A stretch of DNA of 64,000 nt from Streptomyces bluensis (GCF_014650715.1 NZ_BMVM01000005.1:248001-312000), one strand, 5' to 3'. Shown: positions 43,433 through 53,386, counted from the stretch's first letter. Notes: generated by a model not told the origin, from the letters alone. Numbers and translations are program-made.

Positions 43433-44321
43433 GATGGCTCTCCCTTGAGTAGTGGATTCCGTGGTTGAAGCCGAGAAGATCGCGATGGTCCCGGAACGGC
43501 TGGAACTTGTCGGAAGAAGAGAAGAGCGGGGCGCCACGGAATTCCTTGTGGCCAGCCACGAACTGCCGTAGCGACTCGACCAGAAGATTGCCGAGATGTT
43601 CTTGAAGGGATGCCGTCAATGTCGCGTCGGGTCCTCGGGCAAGCTCACGCAGGACGGCGCGGCTCCACAGATGCGTACGCGGCGGTCGCACTGGTGCGAA
43701 GCGGCGTGAGGTGCGAGGCGGCGTGAGGTGCGAGGCGGAAACAGGGTAGAGGCGGCCCAGGATGTCCAGCAGCCGGCGCAGCGGCCGTGGCGACCTGCCG
43801 GCTGGGTCGTAGTGATACGGACAAGGCGCTGTTCCGCCGTCTCATACGGCAACGAGCGGCGGTTTACCACGACCGGCATACACTGGTGCAGTGGCCGGCA
43901 AGCGCGTGATCAGTCGCGTGCGTGCAGATTCTGAGGTTCGTCGGCTTCTCGCCGAACAGTTCGCCGACGTCGAACGGCCGGTTGAGCGGACCCGTGCGGC
44001 ACCGGGCTGATGTCGATAGCCGGCGACCGGAACCAGGGGCGCATGAGTGCGTTCATCCGGTGTCCTTCCCACGCGGTTTTTTGCTCGGTCATGACCAGCA
44101 AGGACAACACTTCGACAATCTCACCCGTGACTTGCCGCCCGTTTGTCGCTCACTTGCCGGACGCTTGCGCGCGGTGCGCACGCCGATCAGAAGGCTGAAC
44201 GACCAGGCCGGCTGATCGGCCCGCGCCATCGCGGGCGGGATCGCCGGCCGCCCTCGCCTGGCTGGATTCCGCAGGGAGGCCATCGCCCGTCAGTCGCCGC
44301 GATGACGATTGACGGGCCGCG
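43433..44321. other. gap without a convincing gene; gene debris
   Basis: About 890 bases between the sigma gene and the IS remnant. Several short frames exist on both strands, none with a clear family or clean codon bias. A 99-codon minus-strand frame (43392-43691; SLQEHLGNLLVESLRQFV) has a protein-like composition but overlaps the sigma start. The stretch includes a 17-bp tandem repeat. It is probably decayed DNA from past insertions. Confidence 0.5.
43694..43738. repeat. 17-bp tandem repeat, 2.6 copies
   Basis: Unit GTGCGAGGCGGCGTGAG is repeated at 43694 (one mismatch), 43711 and partly at 43728. It lies in the gene-poor stretch between the sigma factor and the transposase remnant. A slipped-strand duplication is the simplest reading. 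Confidence 0.7.
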
Positions 44322-44629
44322 TATCGCGTCGACCGCGGCCTGGATGCCTCCGGCGGGCTGCTGTTCGTGCTGGACGGGTCCAAGGCGCTGGAGCGCACCC
44401 TGCTCATGACCAATCCCATCGAGTCCATGATCTCTATCGCCCGCGCTACCCAGCGTAACGTCAAGAACTGGAAAGGCGCGGCGATGCCCCGCCGGGCCGC
44501 CGTCGGCGTGCGCGTCGCGAGACCAAGTTCCGTCGTATCAAGGGCTACAAGGACCTGCCGCTTCTCGTGGCCGCCCTGGCCCGACACGCCCATCCCATCA
44601 AGCCTGAAACCCTCACTACGACCGCATAA
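44322..44629 (+). pseudogene. IS256-family (Mutator-type) transposase remnant
   Basis: Fragments of an actinobacterial IS256-type transposase are joined with large deletions. YRVDRGLDASGGLLFVLDGSKAL is followed directly by MTNPIESMISIARATQRNVKNW (the conserved NPIES region near the C-terminus). After a 2-base frame change comes ETKFRRIKGYKDLPLLVAAL up to TAA at 44627. Most of the catalytic domain is missing. No terminal inverted repeats were found. It marks a past insertion next to the SARP gene. Confidence 0.75.
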
Positions 44630-44691
44630 CATGATCAGCGACCGTCACTCCAAGTTCCACAGCGGAAGGGCCAACTTCAGTACGGGGGGGA

Positions 44692-46689
44692 TTGGAAAGC
44701 CGTCTGGTGGTGAAACCCGACTTGCAGGTCGTCATGCTTGGTCCCCTTGTGGTCCGCCAAAGAGGGCAGGAGCTCAGTCTCGGGCCACAGTTGCGGCGCG
44801 TGCTGCTTATCCGGCTGCTTCTGGAGAACAGTCGCTCTGTTCCCGTGGACGTACTGTGCGAAGACGTGTGGCAGGGACGGCCGCCGCCCAGCGCGGTGGC
44901 GACCTTGCACTCCCATGTGAGCAGACTGCGCGACGTCCTGGAGCCGAAACGCTCACGCCGAGCGGGCCACGAGGTCCTGGCCAGGGACTCGACGGGTTAT
45001 GCCCTGCGGTTGCCCGAGGAGGTGCGCGACACCGTGCACTTCGAGCGTTTGGTGGTCGGGGCCCGACAGTTGCTGGCCGACGGCCGGGCAGCGGAGGCAC
45101 GTGCGGAGGTCGACCGTGCGTTGGCGCTGTGGCGCGGCTCGGCGTTCGCGGACGTGGAACACCACCGGTTCGCGATGCGCGAGTCGGCACGGTTGAGCGA
45201 ACTGCAGTTGCAGGCGGTGGAGTTACGCACGGACGCGCTGCTGAACGAGGGTGAGTACGAGCGCGCCGTTCTGGTCGCCGAAGACCTGACGGCTCGGCAT
45301 CCACTGCGCGAAAGGGCCTGGAACCTCTTGCTGCGGGCGCTCTACTTATCCGGACGTCCTGCTGACGCGTTGCAGCGCTTTGCTGAAGTGCGCCGGCGTC
45401 TCGGTGAGGAGCTCGGCGTCGATCCGGGTCCGGAACTGCAGGACACGCATCAGGCGATCCTGAACCACGACATCCGGTTGCCGCATCCGCCGCCTCGCCG
45501 GTCGACTGATGCCCGGCACCAGGGCCTTGGTGAGCCGCTGCGCAAGCGTGAACCGCTGGACCTGATACCGCGGCCCGCGCAACTGCCCGCGGATCTGTCG
45601 ACATTCGTGGGAAGGCCGGCTCAACTGGCACGGCTCTGGGAATCGGTTGACGAGGAACATCCAGAAACGGCAGCGCGAGCGGTGCTGATCGACGGGGTTG
45701 CCGGCAGTGGAAAGACCGCGCTCGCGGTCCACTGGGCCCATCAGGCCGCTGACACCTTTCCGGACGGGCAACTCTTCGTCAACCTGCGCGGCTACGACCA
45801 GGCCGGACGGCCACTGAGTCCGGTGGAGGTCCTGGACGACTTCCTGTGTGCGTTCGGCGTGCTGCTGGAACGCGTCCCGGCGGGTCTGGATGCGAAGATC
45901 GCCATGTTCCGCAGTCTGCTGGCGGGCCGTCGCGTGCTGGTCGTGCTGGACAACGCGCGCGACGAGAACCAGGTCAGGCCTTTGCTGCCAGGCACGCGTG
46001 GTTGCATGGTGCTGGTGACCAGCCGTACGCAGTTGCCCGGTCTGATCGTCACGAACGACGTCCGCCCGATGACGCTGGGCGTGTTCTCGTCGGAAGAAGC
46101 TCGTCAGGCAATGTCCCAACGACTCGGCGCAGACCAGATCGAGGCGCATCCCGAAGCGGTGCAGGACATTATCGACCTCTGCGGGCGGCTGCCGCTGGCC
46201 TTGGCCATCGTCGCCGCGGTTGCACAGACCCGCCCGAACTGCGTGTTGACCCACGTCGCGGATGAACTCCGCCGGACCAGGGGAATCCTGGACCTCTTCA
46301 CCGGAGACGATGCCAACACCAACATACGGACGGTTTTCTCGTGGTCCTACCAGGCCCTCAGTGCCGATGCGGCGCGCCTGTTCCGCCTGCTCTCCCTGGC
46401 TCGCGGTGCCTGGATCTCCACAGCGGCCGCAGCAAGCCTCGCGGGGGTGACGATATCGACGGTGAAGCCCTTGCTGCGTGAACTGACACGCCAACACCTC
46501 CTCAGCGTGCAGTGCCCTGATCGATACGTCCTTTCGGGTCTGATCCGCGCTTATTCATCGGAACTGGCCGACAGTTATGACAGTGCTGTCGACCGCCGCG
46601 CAGCGCAGGCTCGGCTCTCCCGCTACCTGAAGACGTTTCCCCCTGTGACCGTACACCCGGAGACCGGAATGAGGTTGCAGAGGAAGTAG
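44692..46689 (+). CDS. SARP-family activator with NB-ARC ATPase domain (AfsR-like, no TPR)
   Basis: A 665-residue regulator. Its domains are an OmpR-type winged helix (about 10-105), a BTAD (about 110-255; LLRALYLSGRPADALQRFAEVRRRLGEELGVDPGPEL) and an NB-ARC with Walker A GVAGSGKTAL near residue 340 and VLVVLDNARDENQV. The C-terminal TPRs of AfsR (about 990 residues) are absent. Start TTG 44692 is uncertain. Two TTA codons (45223, 45346; codons 178 and 219) predict dependence on bldA tRNA. It probably activates the biosynthetic operon through repeats such as those at 30786. Confidence 0.92.
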   Translation: MESRLVVKPDLQVVMLGPLVVRQRGQELSLGPQLRRVLLIRLLLENSRSVPVDVLCEDVWQGRPPPSAVATLHSHVSRLRDVLEPKRSRRAGHEVLARDSTGYALRLPEEVRDTVHFERLVVGARQLLADGRAAEARAEVDRALALWRGSAFADVEHHRFAMRESARLSELQLQAVELRTDALLNEGEYERAVLVAEDLTARHPLRERAWNLLLRALYLSGRPADALQRFAEVRRRLGEELGVDPGPELQDTHQAILNHDIRLPHPPPRRSTDARHQGLGEPLRKREPLDLIPRPAQLPADLSTFVGRPAQLARLWESVDEEHPETAARAVLIDGVAGSGKTALAVHWAHQAADTFPDGQLFVNLRGYDQAGRPLSPVEVLDDFLCAFGVLLERVPAGLDAKIAMFRSLLAGRRVLVVLDNARDENQVRPLLPGTRGCMVLVTSRTQLPGLIVTNDVRPMTLGVFSSEEARQAMSQRLGADQIEAHPEAVQDIIDLCGRLPLALAIVAAVAQTRPNCVLTHVADELRRTRGILDLFTGDDANTNIRTVFSWSYQALSADAARLFRLLSLARGAWISTAAAASLAGVTISTVKPLLRELTRQHLLSVQCPDRYVLSGLIRAYSSELADSYDSAVDRRAAQARLSRYLKTFPPVTVHPETGMRLQRK

Positions 46690-46919
46690 TGCCGGGCGGG
46701 TGGAACGATGCCTGACTTCATCACCGCCAGAACGCCTTGCCTGCTTCTGAAGTGCGAGCAGCCGTCGAGGAATTCTGCCGAACAGGCACGGGGGTGATCG
46801 GAGTGCGTGGGTGCCTCGCCAGGTGGGTGTGCTCCTGCCCGTTGCGCGCTTGGCGAGGTTGCCGACCGAGGCGACGTGGATCACGGCTTCGGAACTGGCG
46901 GGCTGCGGTGTGGTGAAAG

Positions 46920-47486
46920 TCAGTGGGGTTGCTCTGCCCGCCATCGGTGGGTGGAGACGCCGGAGAGCATCAGGTCGGCAACCAGGCGAGTGAAGTCGAT
47001 GCGCGCGGCTCGGCCGCTTTGCACGGCCCACTGCGCGGCCGCGACCAGGCTGTAGAAAGCCTCGGAAAGCCACGCCACGGGGAGCTCGCTGGTGAACTCC
47101 CCGGAGCGTTGACCGCGCCGGAAGAGCCCATGAATCATCTGGTCGATCTCGTCCCAGGTCGGATGCATGGTGGCGGAGTCCGACTCCTGACTCTGGGTGT
47201 ACAGCAGCGCCAGATAGGGGGCGACGTGCTCGGAGGCCGCTACGAGGCGGCGCACCGCGGAAGCGCAGTCCCCCTCCTCCAGATGCGCTGCCAGAACCGC
47301 CGCATGCAGTTGTTCGGCGGCCATTACCTCCAATGCCTGCAGTAGTTCGGCCCGCCCCGCGAAATGGCGGTGGAGGGTCGCCCGGCTTACCCCGACCCCC
47401 TTCGCGATCTCGTCCTGGGTGGCGTTCGGCCTCCGGCTCAGGACGTCCGCAGCTGCTCGCAGCATCGCGTCTCGATCCATGGTCAT
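46920..47486 (-). CDS. TetR-family transcriptional regulator
   Basis: A 188-residue TetR protein. The HTH is MLRAAADVLSRRPNATQDEIAKGVGVSRATLHRHFAGRAELL, and the C-terminal domain is helical with no recognisable ligand family. ATG 47486 is chosen because it begins just before the HTH; an ATG two codons later is possible. It is divergent from the GH78 rhamnosidase, which has a LacI-type palindrome instead, so TetR control of that gene is not certain. Confidence 0.9.
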   Translation of the reverse strand: MTMDRDAMLRAAADVLSRRPNATQDEIAKGVGVSRATLHRHFAGRAELLQALEVMAAEQLHAAVLAAHLEEGDCASAVRRLVAASEHVAPYLALLYTQSQESDSATMHPTWDEIDQMIHGLFRRGQRSGEFTSELPVAWLSEAFYSLVAAAQWAVQSGRAARIDFTRLVADLMLSGVSTHRWRAEQPH

Positions 47487-47627
47487 GCGACAAACGTAGC
47501 TCGCAGTACGGGAGTTGTCGGTTTGACGGCGGCCACCTGCCTGGACATGTCCGGCATCCGCTGCGCCGTCGGTTGCCCCCGCGCATGTCATTGACGTGCG
47601 TCTCATGGGCCCCTACCGTCACCGCGA

Positions 47628-47639
47628 TGAATCGATTCA
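47628..47639. promoter_or_regulatory. perfect 12-bp palindrome upstream of rhamnosidase
   Basis: TGAATCGATTCA lies about 22 bases before the GTG start. It has the TGAA-N-CG-N-TTCA form typical of LacI-family operators for sugar genes. No LacI gene is in the window. Confidence 0.55.
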
Positions 47640-47660
47640 CCTTCTACCCCTGGGGTCGCT

Positions 47661-50600
47661 GTGATCAGTAGAAGGAACATCCTCGCGGGCGCCGCGGCCA
47701 CGGTGGGTGCCGTGGCCGCCGGCACCGGGCCGGCCGTGGCCGCGCCCGCAACTGCCGCTGGACATGCCGCGGGACCTGCCGGAAAGAGCGCTTTACGGGT
47801 TACCTCTCCGACCGTCGAGTACGTGCAGCGACCGCTGGGCCTCGACGCGGCCCGGCCGCGGCTGAGCTGGCCGCTGGCGGCGGCCGGACCGGGGCAGCGG
47901 CAGAGTGCCTACCACGTGCGGGTCGCCTCCAGTGCCGCCGGTCTGTCCCACCCGGATGTGTGGGACAGCGGCAAGGTCGTCTCGGAGGAATCCGTCCTCG
48001 TCCCGTACGCCGGCCCTCGACTCCAGCCCCGTACACGCTACTTCTGGTCGGTGCGGGTATGGGATGCCGACGGTGGTGTCTCGGAGTGGAGCGCGCCGTC
48101 GTGGTGGGAGACCGGCCTGATGGACGAGTCGCAGTGGTCGGCTGAGTGGATCTCCGCTCCGGCGGCCCTCACGGATGTCCCGTCCCTGGAGGGCAGTTCC
48201 TGGATCTGGTACCCGGAGGGCGACCCGGCGAGCAGCGCTCCGGCGGGCACCCGGTGGTTCCGCCGCACCGCCCGCCTGCCCGAGGACATCACCGCGGCCA
48301 CCCTGGTCATCAGCGCGGACAACGTCTACGCCGTCTCCCTCAACGGCACCGAGCTGGCACGCACCGACCTGGACACGGACAACGAGGGCTGGCGTCGCCC
48401 GGCCGTCATCGACGTCCTCGACCACGTACGTCCCGGACCGAACACCCTCGCTGTCTCCGCGGCCAACGCCACGGCCGGGCCCGCCGGACTGATCTGCGTA
48501 CTGGCCCTGACCACGTCCTCCGGCGAGCAGAGGATCTGCACCGACGCCTCCTGGAAGGCCACGGACCAGGAACCGGGCGGGAACTGGCGCGCACCGGACT
48601 TCGACGACAGCGCCTGGCAGGCGGCGAAGCCGGCCGCCGCGTGGGGAGCGGGGCCGTGGGGCCGGGTCGTACCGGTCGCGTTCGCCGCCCACCAGCTGCG
48701 CCATGAGTTCCGGCTGCCGGCCAAGAAGGTGAGCCGTGCCCGTCTTTACGCCACGGCGCTCGGGCTCTACGAGGCGCACCTCAACGGCCGGCGCGTGGGA
48801 CGCGATCGACTCGCCCCGGGCTGGACCGACTACCGCAAGCGTGTGCAGTACCAGACCTACGACGTCACCGGCTCCGTCCGCCCGGGCGCCAACGCGCTCG
48901 GCGTCTTCCTGGCCCCCGGCTGGTACGCGGGCAACATCGCGAGTTTCGGTCCGCACCAGTACGGCGAACGCCCGGCGCTCCTGGTCCAGTTGGAGGTCGA
49001 GTACGCCGACGGGACGAGTGAACGCATCACCTCGGGGCCTCAGTGGCGGGCCACGGCGGGACCGATCGTCTCCGCCGACCTGTTGTCGGGCGAGACCTAC
49101 GACGCGCGGAAGGAGACGGCCGGGTGGACCTCGCCCGGCTTCGACGACCGGTCCTGGCTCGCGGTGCGCGGCGCTGACAACGATGTCCCGGAGAAGATCG
49201 TCGCACAGGTCGACGGTCCCGTCCGTATCGCGCAGGAGCTCCGCGCCCAGGAGGTCACCGAGCCCAAACCGGGGGTCTTCGTCGTCGACCTGGGCCAGAA
49301 CATGGTCGGGTCGGTACGGCTGCGCGTATCGGGCGAGGCCGGAACCACGGTGCGGTTGCGGCACGCGGAGGTCCTCAATCCCGACGGCACGATCTACACC
49401 GCGAACCTCCGGTCGGCCGCCGCGACGGACACGTACATCCTCAGGGGGCGCGGCGAGGAGATCTACGAGCCGCGTTTCACCTTCCACGGGTTCCGCTACG
49501 TCGAAGTGACGGGATTCCCCGGGAAGCCGTCGACGGGGTCCGTGACCGGGCGGGTCATGCACACCTCCGCGCCGTTCACGTTCGAGTTCGAGACCGACGT
49601 ACCGATGCTCAACCAGCTGCACAGCAACATCGTCTGGGGGCAGCGCGGCAACTTCCTCTCCGTCCCGACGGACACCCCGGCCCGCGACGAAAGGCTCGGC
49701 TGGACCGGCGACATCAACGTCTTCGCACCCACCGCCGTGTACACGATGGAGTCGGCCCGCTTCCTCAGCAAGTGGCTGGTCGATCTCCGCGACGCGCAGA
49801 CCCCGGACGGCGCGTTCACCGACGTGGCGCCCGCCGTCGGAGGCCTCGGCAGCGGCGTGGCGGGCTGGGGGGACGCGGGGGTCACGGTCCCCTGGGCCCT
49901 GTACGAGGCGTACGGTGACCGACAGGTGCTCCACGACGCCTGGCCGTCCGTCCGGGCCTGGCTGGGGTATCTGGAGAAGCACAGCGACGGGCTGCTGCGG
50001 CCGGCCGCCGGATACGGCGACTGGCTCAACGTGTCGGACGAGACCCCCAAGGACGTGATCGCGACCGCCTACTTCGCGCACAGCGCCGAGCTGGCGTCAC
50101 GCATCGCGACAGAGCTGGGCGAGGACCCCGCGCCCTACGCCGACCTCCGGGCACGCGTACGTGAGGCGTTCCGGACGGCCTACGTCACGTCCGACGGCAG
50201 GGTGAAGGGCGACACACAGACGGCGTATGTACTCGCGCTGTCCATGGACCTGCTGCCGGACGAGCTGCGCAAGGCGGCAGCGGACCGCCTCGTGGCCCTC
50301 ATCGAGGCGAAGGACTGGCACCTGTCGACCGGTTTCCTCGGCACGCCGAGGCTGCTGCCCGTCCTCACCGACACCGGTCACACCGATGTCGCCTACCGAC
50401 TGCTGCACCAGCGCACCTTCCCCAGCTGGGGCTACCAGATCGACCGGGGGGCGACCACCATGTGGGAGCGCTGGGACTCCATACAGCCGGACGGCGGCTT
50501 CCAGACCCCGGCGATGAACTCCTTCAACCACTACGCCTACGGCTCGGTGGGTGAGTGGATGTACGCCAACATCGCCGGTCTCGCCCCGGGCCGGGCGGGC

Positions 50601-50876
50601 TACCGACGGATCGTCATCCGTCCCCGCCCGGGCGGCGACGTCACCTCCGCCGGCGCCACGTTCGCCTCCCTCTACGGTCCGGTGTCCACCCGGTGGCAAC
50701 GGCGGTCCGGACGCTTCGTGCTGTCCTGCGTCGTGCCGCCCAACACCAGCGCCGAGGTGTGGATTCCCACGGACAGCCCCCGGCGCGTCCAGCACACGCG
50801 GGGGACGTTCGTGCGCGCCGAGGACGGCTGCGCGGTGTTCGAGGTCGATGCGGGAAGCCACCGCTTCAGCGCCTGA
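47661..50876 (+). CDS. alpha-L-rhamnosidase, GH78, Tat-exported
   Basis: A 1071-residue secreted enzyme. The N-terminus MISRRNILAGAAATVGAVAAG is a twin-arginine signal with a following Ala cleavage region. The Bac_rhamnosid N-domain, concanavalin-like domain and (alpha/alpha)6 catalytic domain follow, with the GH78 signature PTDTPARDERLGWTGD carrying catalytic acid residues. The C-terminal beta domain is present. It removes terminal rhamnose from plant glycosides or polysaccharides outside the cell. Codon 45 is TTA (47793). It is convergent with a GH95 fucosidase, which suggests pectin or hemicellulose use. Confidence 0.95.
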   Translation: MISRRNILAGAAATVGAVAAGTGPAVAAPATAAGHAAGPAGKSALRVTSPTVEYVQRPLGLDAARPRLSWPLAAAGPGQRQSAYHVRVASSAAGLSHPDVWDSGKVVSEESVLVPYAGPRLQPRTRYFWSVRVWDADGGVSEWSAPSWWETGLMDESQWSAEWISAPAALTDVPSLEGSSWIWYPEGDPASSAPAGTRWFRRTARLPEDITAATLVISADNVYAVSLNGTELARTDLDTDNEGWRRPAVIDVLDHVRPGPNTLAVSAANATAGPAGLICVLALTTSSGEQRICTDASWKATDQEPGGNWRAPDFDDSAWQAAKPAAAWGAGPWGRVVPVAFAAHQLRHEFRLPAKKVSRARLYATALGLYEAHLNGRRVGRDRLAPGWTDYRKRVQYQTYDVTGSVRPGANALGVFLAPGWYAGNIASFGPHQYGERPALLVQLEVEYADGTSERITSGPQWRATAGPIVSADLLSGETYDARKETAGWTSPGFDDRSWLAVRGADNDVPEKIVAQVDGPVRIAQELRAQEVTEPKPGVFVVDLGQNMVGSVRLRVSGEAGTTVRLRHAEVLNPDGTIYTANLRSAAATDTYILRGRGEEIYEPRFTFHGFRYVEVTGFPGKPSTGSVTGRVMHTSAPFTFEFETDVPMLNQLHSNIVWGQRGNFLSVPTDTPARDERLGWTGDINVFAPTAVYTMESARFLSKWLVDLRDAQTPDGAFTDVAPAVGGLGSGVAGWGDAGVTVPWALYEAYGDRQVLHDAWPSVRAWLGYLEKHSDGLLRPAAGYGDWLNVSDETPKDVIATAYFAHSAELASRIATELGEDPAPYADLRARVREAFRTAYVTSDGRVKGDTQTAYVLALSMDLLPDELRKAAADRLVALIEAKDWHLSTGFLGTPRLLPVLTDTGHTDVAYRLLHQRTFPSWGYQIDRGATTMWERWDSIQPDGGFQTPAMNSFNHYAYGSVGEWMYANIAGLAPGRAGYRRIVIRPRPGGDVTSAGATFASLYGPVSTRWQRRSGRFVLSCVVPPNTSAEVWIPTDSPRRVQHTRGTFVRAEDGCAVFEVDAGSHRFSA

Positions 50877-50895
50877 CCGCGGAACGTACGAGCAT

Positions 50896-50935
50896 GCCTC
50901 CCGCCGGGTCACTCCGAGTGTGCCGGGCGGGAGGC
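50896..50935. terminator. bidirectional hairpin between convergent glycosidase genes
   Basis: GCCTCCCGCC-GG and CCGGGCGGGAGGC pair with one bulged base around a 15-base loop. It begins 20 bases after the GH78 stop and covers the last codons and stop of the GH95 gene. No T-run follows on the plus strand, as is common in Streptomyces. Confidence 0.65.
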
Positions 50936-53386
50936 GCTCAGCCGGTACGTCGTCCCGGCCTCCGTACCGAAGACGATCAGCCCCGGCTCCGGTCGGCGTA
51001 CCCCGACGGGGCGGCCGTGGGCGGTCACCTTCAGGTCGGTCGCGGACCGCACGACCGCCCGGTTGCCGGAGCGGGAAAGCAGGCTGCCGGTCAGCAAGGT
51101 GCCCTCGCCCCACTCCAGGTCCACTTCGAAGCCACCGCGCGCCAGCAGCCCCCGTACCCGGCCGTCCGGCAGTGCCGGAGGCAGCGCGGGCAGCAGATGC
51201 AGCTCACCCGCGTGGGACTGGAGCAGCCACTCCGAAACCCCCGCCGTCGCACCGAAGTTGCCGTCGATCTGGAAGGGCGGATGCAGATCGAAGAGGTTCG
51301 GCGCGGTGCGCTCGGGGGTGAGCAGGTCCGTCAGCAGCTTGTAGGAGCGTGCGCCGTCCTCCAGCCGGGCCCAGAAGTTGATCTTCCAGGCGAGGGACCA
51401 GCCGGTGCCCGCGTCACCGCGCTGCTCCAGCGTCCTCAGCGCCGCGGCGAACAGTTCGGGCGTACCCCGCCTGGTGATCTGGTTGCTGGGGTGCAGACCG
51501 TACAGGTGAGAGACATGCCGGTGGTTCTGCTCGGGAGCGATCGCGTCCCAGTCCTCCTGCCACTCCTGCAACTGGCCCTGGGCGCCGATCCTCATGGGCG
51601 GCAGCTTCCCGCGGGCGGTTCGCGCCTCGGCGCGCATGCCGCCTTGCCCGCCCCCGTCCCCGCCCCCGTCCTCGCCGAGCAGCTCGGATGCCTTGACGAA
51701 CCCGTCGAGAAGATCACGCAGGATCTGGTTGTCCATGGTCGGCCCGGCGCAGACGGACACGTCCGCGTGATGGGCGTTCTCCGGCGAGACCGCGGGGCAG
51801 GTGACGAGGTGTCCGCCGGCCGGATCGGTGACGAGGGTGTCGAGGAAGAACCGCACCGCGCCCCGGAGCACCGGGTAGCGCCGGCGCAGCGCCTCCCTGT
51901 CACCCGTGAAGAGATAGTGCTCCCAGATACCGGTCGACAGCCAGGCTCCGCCGGTCTGCCACATGCCCCAGAACGCCCCGTCCACCGGCGCCGTGCCGCG
52001 CCAGGCGTCGGTGTTGTGGTGGGTGACCCAGCCGCCCGCCCCGTACTGCACCTCGGCGGTTCGCGCCCCGGCGACCGACAGATCCGCGAGCATGTCGAAG
52101 ACCGGTTCCCAGCACTCCAGGAGGTTGGTGACGGGTGCCGGCCAGTAGTTCATCTCCGTGTTGATGTTGATGGTGTACTTCGAGTCCCAGGGCGGGCTGA
52201 GCGACTCGTTCCAGATGCCCTGGAGGGTGGCGGGCTGGGTTCCGGGCCGTGACGAGGAGATCAGCAGATAGCGCCCGTACTGGAAGTGCAGGGCGACCAG
52301 GTGGGGATCGGCGGCGGAGGCGAAGTTCGCGACCCGTTCGTCGGTGGGCAGCGCCGCCGCGCCGGTCGTGCCGAGGTCGAGTTCCACCCGCCGGAACAGG
52401 CGCTGGTAGTCGGCGACATGACGTTTCCGGAGCCGTGCGTACGGGACGTCCGAGGCGGCGTTGAGCGGAGCGGTGGCGCGGTGCGCGTGGTCGCCGGTCG
52501 GGTTCCGGTAGTCGGTGTAGCTGGTGCCGATGGAGACCAGCAGGGTGACGGAATCGGCACCGGTGACCGTGAGGGTCCCGTTCTCGCTGCTGACCGTTCC
52601 GCCGTCGGCCCGGGCACGGGCCAGGGCCCGGAACCGTACCTGCCCCGTGATGCCCTCACGGGTCTGCGACGTTCCGTCGATCGCGACGGTGATCCGGTCG
52701 GGCGACGACGCGGTCACCGTCTGGGGGCTGTCGAAGGTCGCGGTGAAGGAGACGGCTCCCGGCGTGTCCGCAGTCAGGCGCATGACAATCACCTGGTCGG
52801 GGTGGCTGGCGAAGACCTCCCGGCGGTACGTCACCCCGCCCTGTACGCAGCGGACGGAGGTGACGGCGGAGTCGAGGTCGAGCGTGCGCCGGTAGTCGCG
52901 GACCTCGCCTTCGGCGGCGAAGGCCAGGCGCAGGCTGCCGACCGTCTGGTACATCAACTCGCCTTTGGGGGTGCCGAGGAAGTCCGAGTCGATCAGGGAC
53001 TGTGCCGCGGCCCACTCACCGGCGAACACCAGTCGGCGGATCTCGGGGAGGGCGGCCAGTGCGCTCGGGTTGGCAGGCTCGTACGGCCCGCCCGCCCACA
53101 CCGTGTCCTCGTTCAACTGGAGTTGTTCGCGGTCGGTTCCGCCGAAGACCATGGCACCCAGCCGTCCGTTGCCGATCGGCAGTGCCTCCAGCCAGGTGGA
53201 GGCCGGCCGCGGATACCAGAGGGCGAACTCGCCGGGTTCCGCGGCGGCCCCCGACGTTCCCTCCGGCACCGTCAGGCCGGCGTCCGCCCCGTCGGCGGCC
53301 TGCGCGGCCCCGGACGACGCGACGCCCGCCACGCTCGCTCCGGCCGTGGTGGACACTGCGAGGAAATGTCTGCGATCCATGGCCAT
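50909..53386 (-). CDS. alpha-L-fucosidase, GH95, Tat-exported
   Basis: An 825-residue enzyme. MAMDRRHFLAVSTTAGASVAG is a twin-arginine signal. The mature part starts with the GH95 N-domain (LWYPRPASTWLEALPIGNGRLGAMVFGG; NEDTVWAGGPY). It continues to the (alpha/alpha)6 domain (QGIWNESLSPPWDSKYTININ, NYWPA, FDLHPPFQIDGNFGATAGVSEWLLQS), matching 1,2-alpha-L-fucosidase/L-galactosidase family members. It acts outside the cell on fucosylated or galactosylated plant polymers. A 12-bp palindrome lies about 40 bases before the ATG. Confidence 0.95.
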   Translation of the reverse strand: MAMDRRHFLAVSTTAGASVAGVASSGAAQAADGADAGLTVPEGTSGAAAEPGEFALWYPRPASTWLEALPIGNGRLGAMVFGGTDREQLQLNEDTVWAGGPYEPANPSALAALPEIRRLVFAGEWAAAQSLIDSDFLGTPKGELMYQTVGSLRLAFAAEGEVRDYRRTLDLDSAVTSVRCVQGGVTYRREVFASHPDQVIVMRLTADTPGAVSFTATFDSPQTVTASSPDRITVAIDGTSQTREGITGQVRFRALARARADGGTVSSENGTLTVTGADSVTLLVSIGTSYTDYRNPTGDHAHRATAPLNAASDVPYARLRKRHVADYQRLFRRVELDLGTTGAAALPTDERVANFASAADPHLVALHFQYGRYLLISSSRPGTQPATLQGIWNESLSPPWDSKYTININTEMNYWPAPVTNLLECWEPVFDMLADLSVAGARTAEVQYGAGGWVTHHNTDAWRGTAPVDGAFWGMWQTGGAWLSTGIWEHYLFTGDREALRRRYPVLRGAVRFFLDTLVTDPAGGHLVTCPAVSPENAHHADVSVCAGPTMDNQILRDLLDGFVKASELLGEDGGGDGGGQGGMRAEARTARGKLPPMRIGAQGQLQEWQEDWDAIAPEQNHRHVSHLYGLHPSNQITRRGTPELFAAALRTLEQRGDAGTGWSLAWKINFWARLEDGARSYKLLTDLLTPERTAPNLFDLHPPFQIDGNFGATAGVSEWLLQSHAGELHLLPALPPALPDGRVRGLLARGGFEVDLEWGEGTLLTGSLLSRSGNRAVVRSATDLKVTAHGRPVGVRRPEPGLIVFGTEAGTTYRLSASRPAHSE

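Noticed and set aside
43392..43691. 99-codon minus-strand frame as a gene
   Set aside because: It overlaps the sigma-factor start, has no clear ribosome-binding site or family, and lies in debris; kept only as a note.
43910..44110. 66-codon minus-strand frame as a small peptide gene
   Set aside because: No ribosome-binding site, partner enzymes or codon bias support it.
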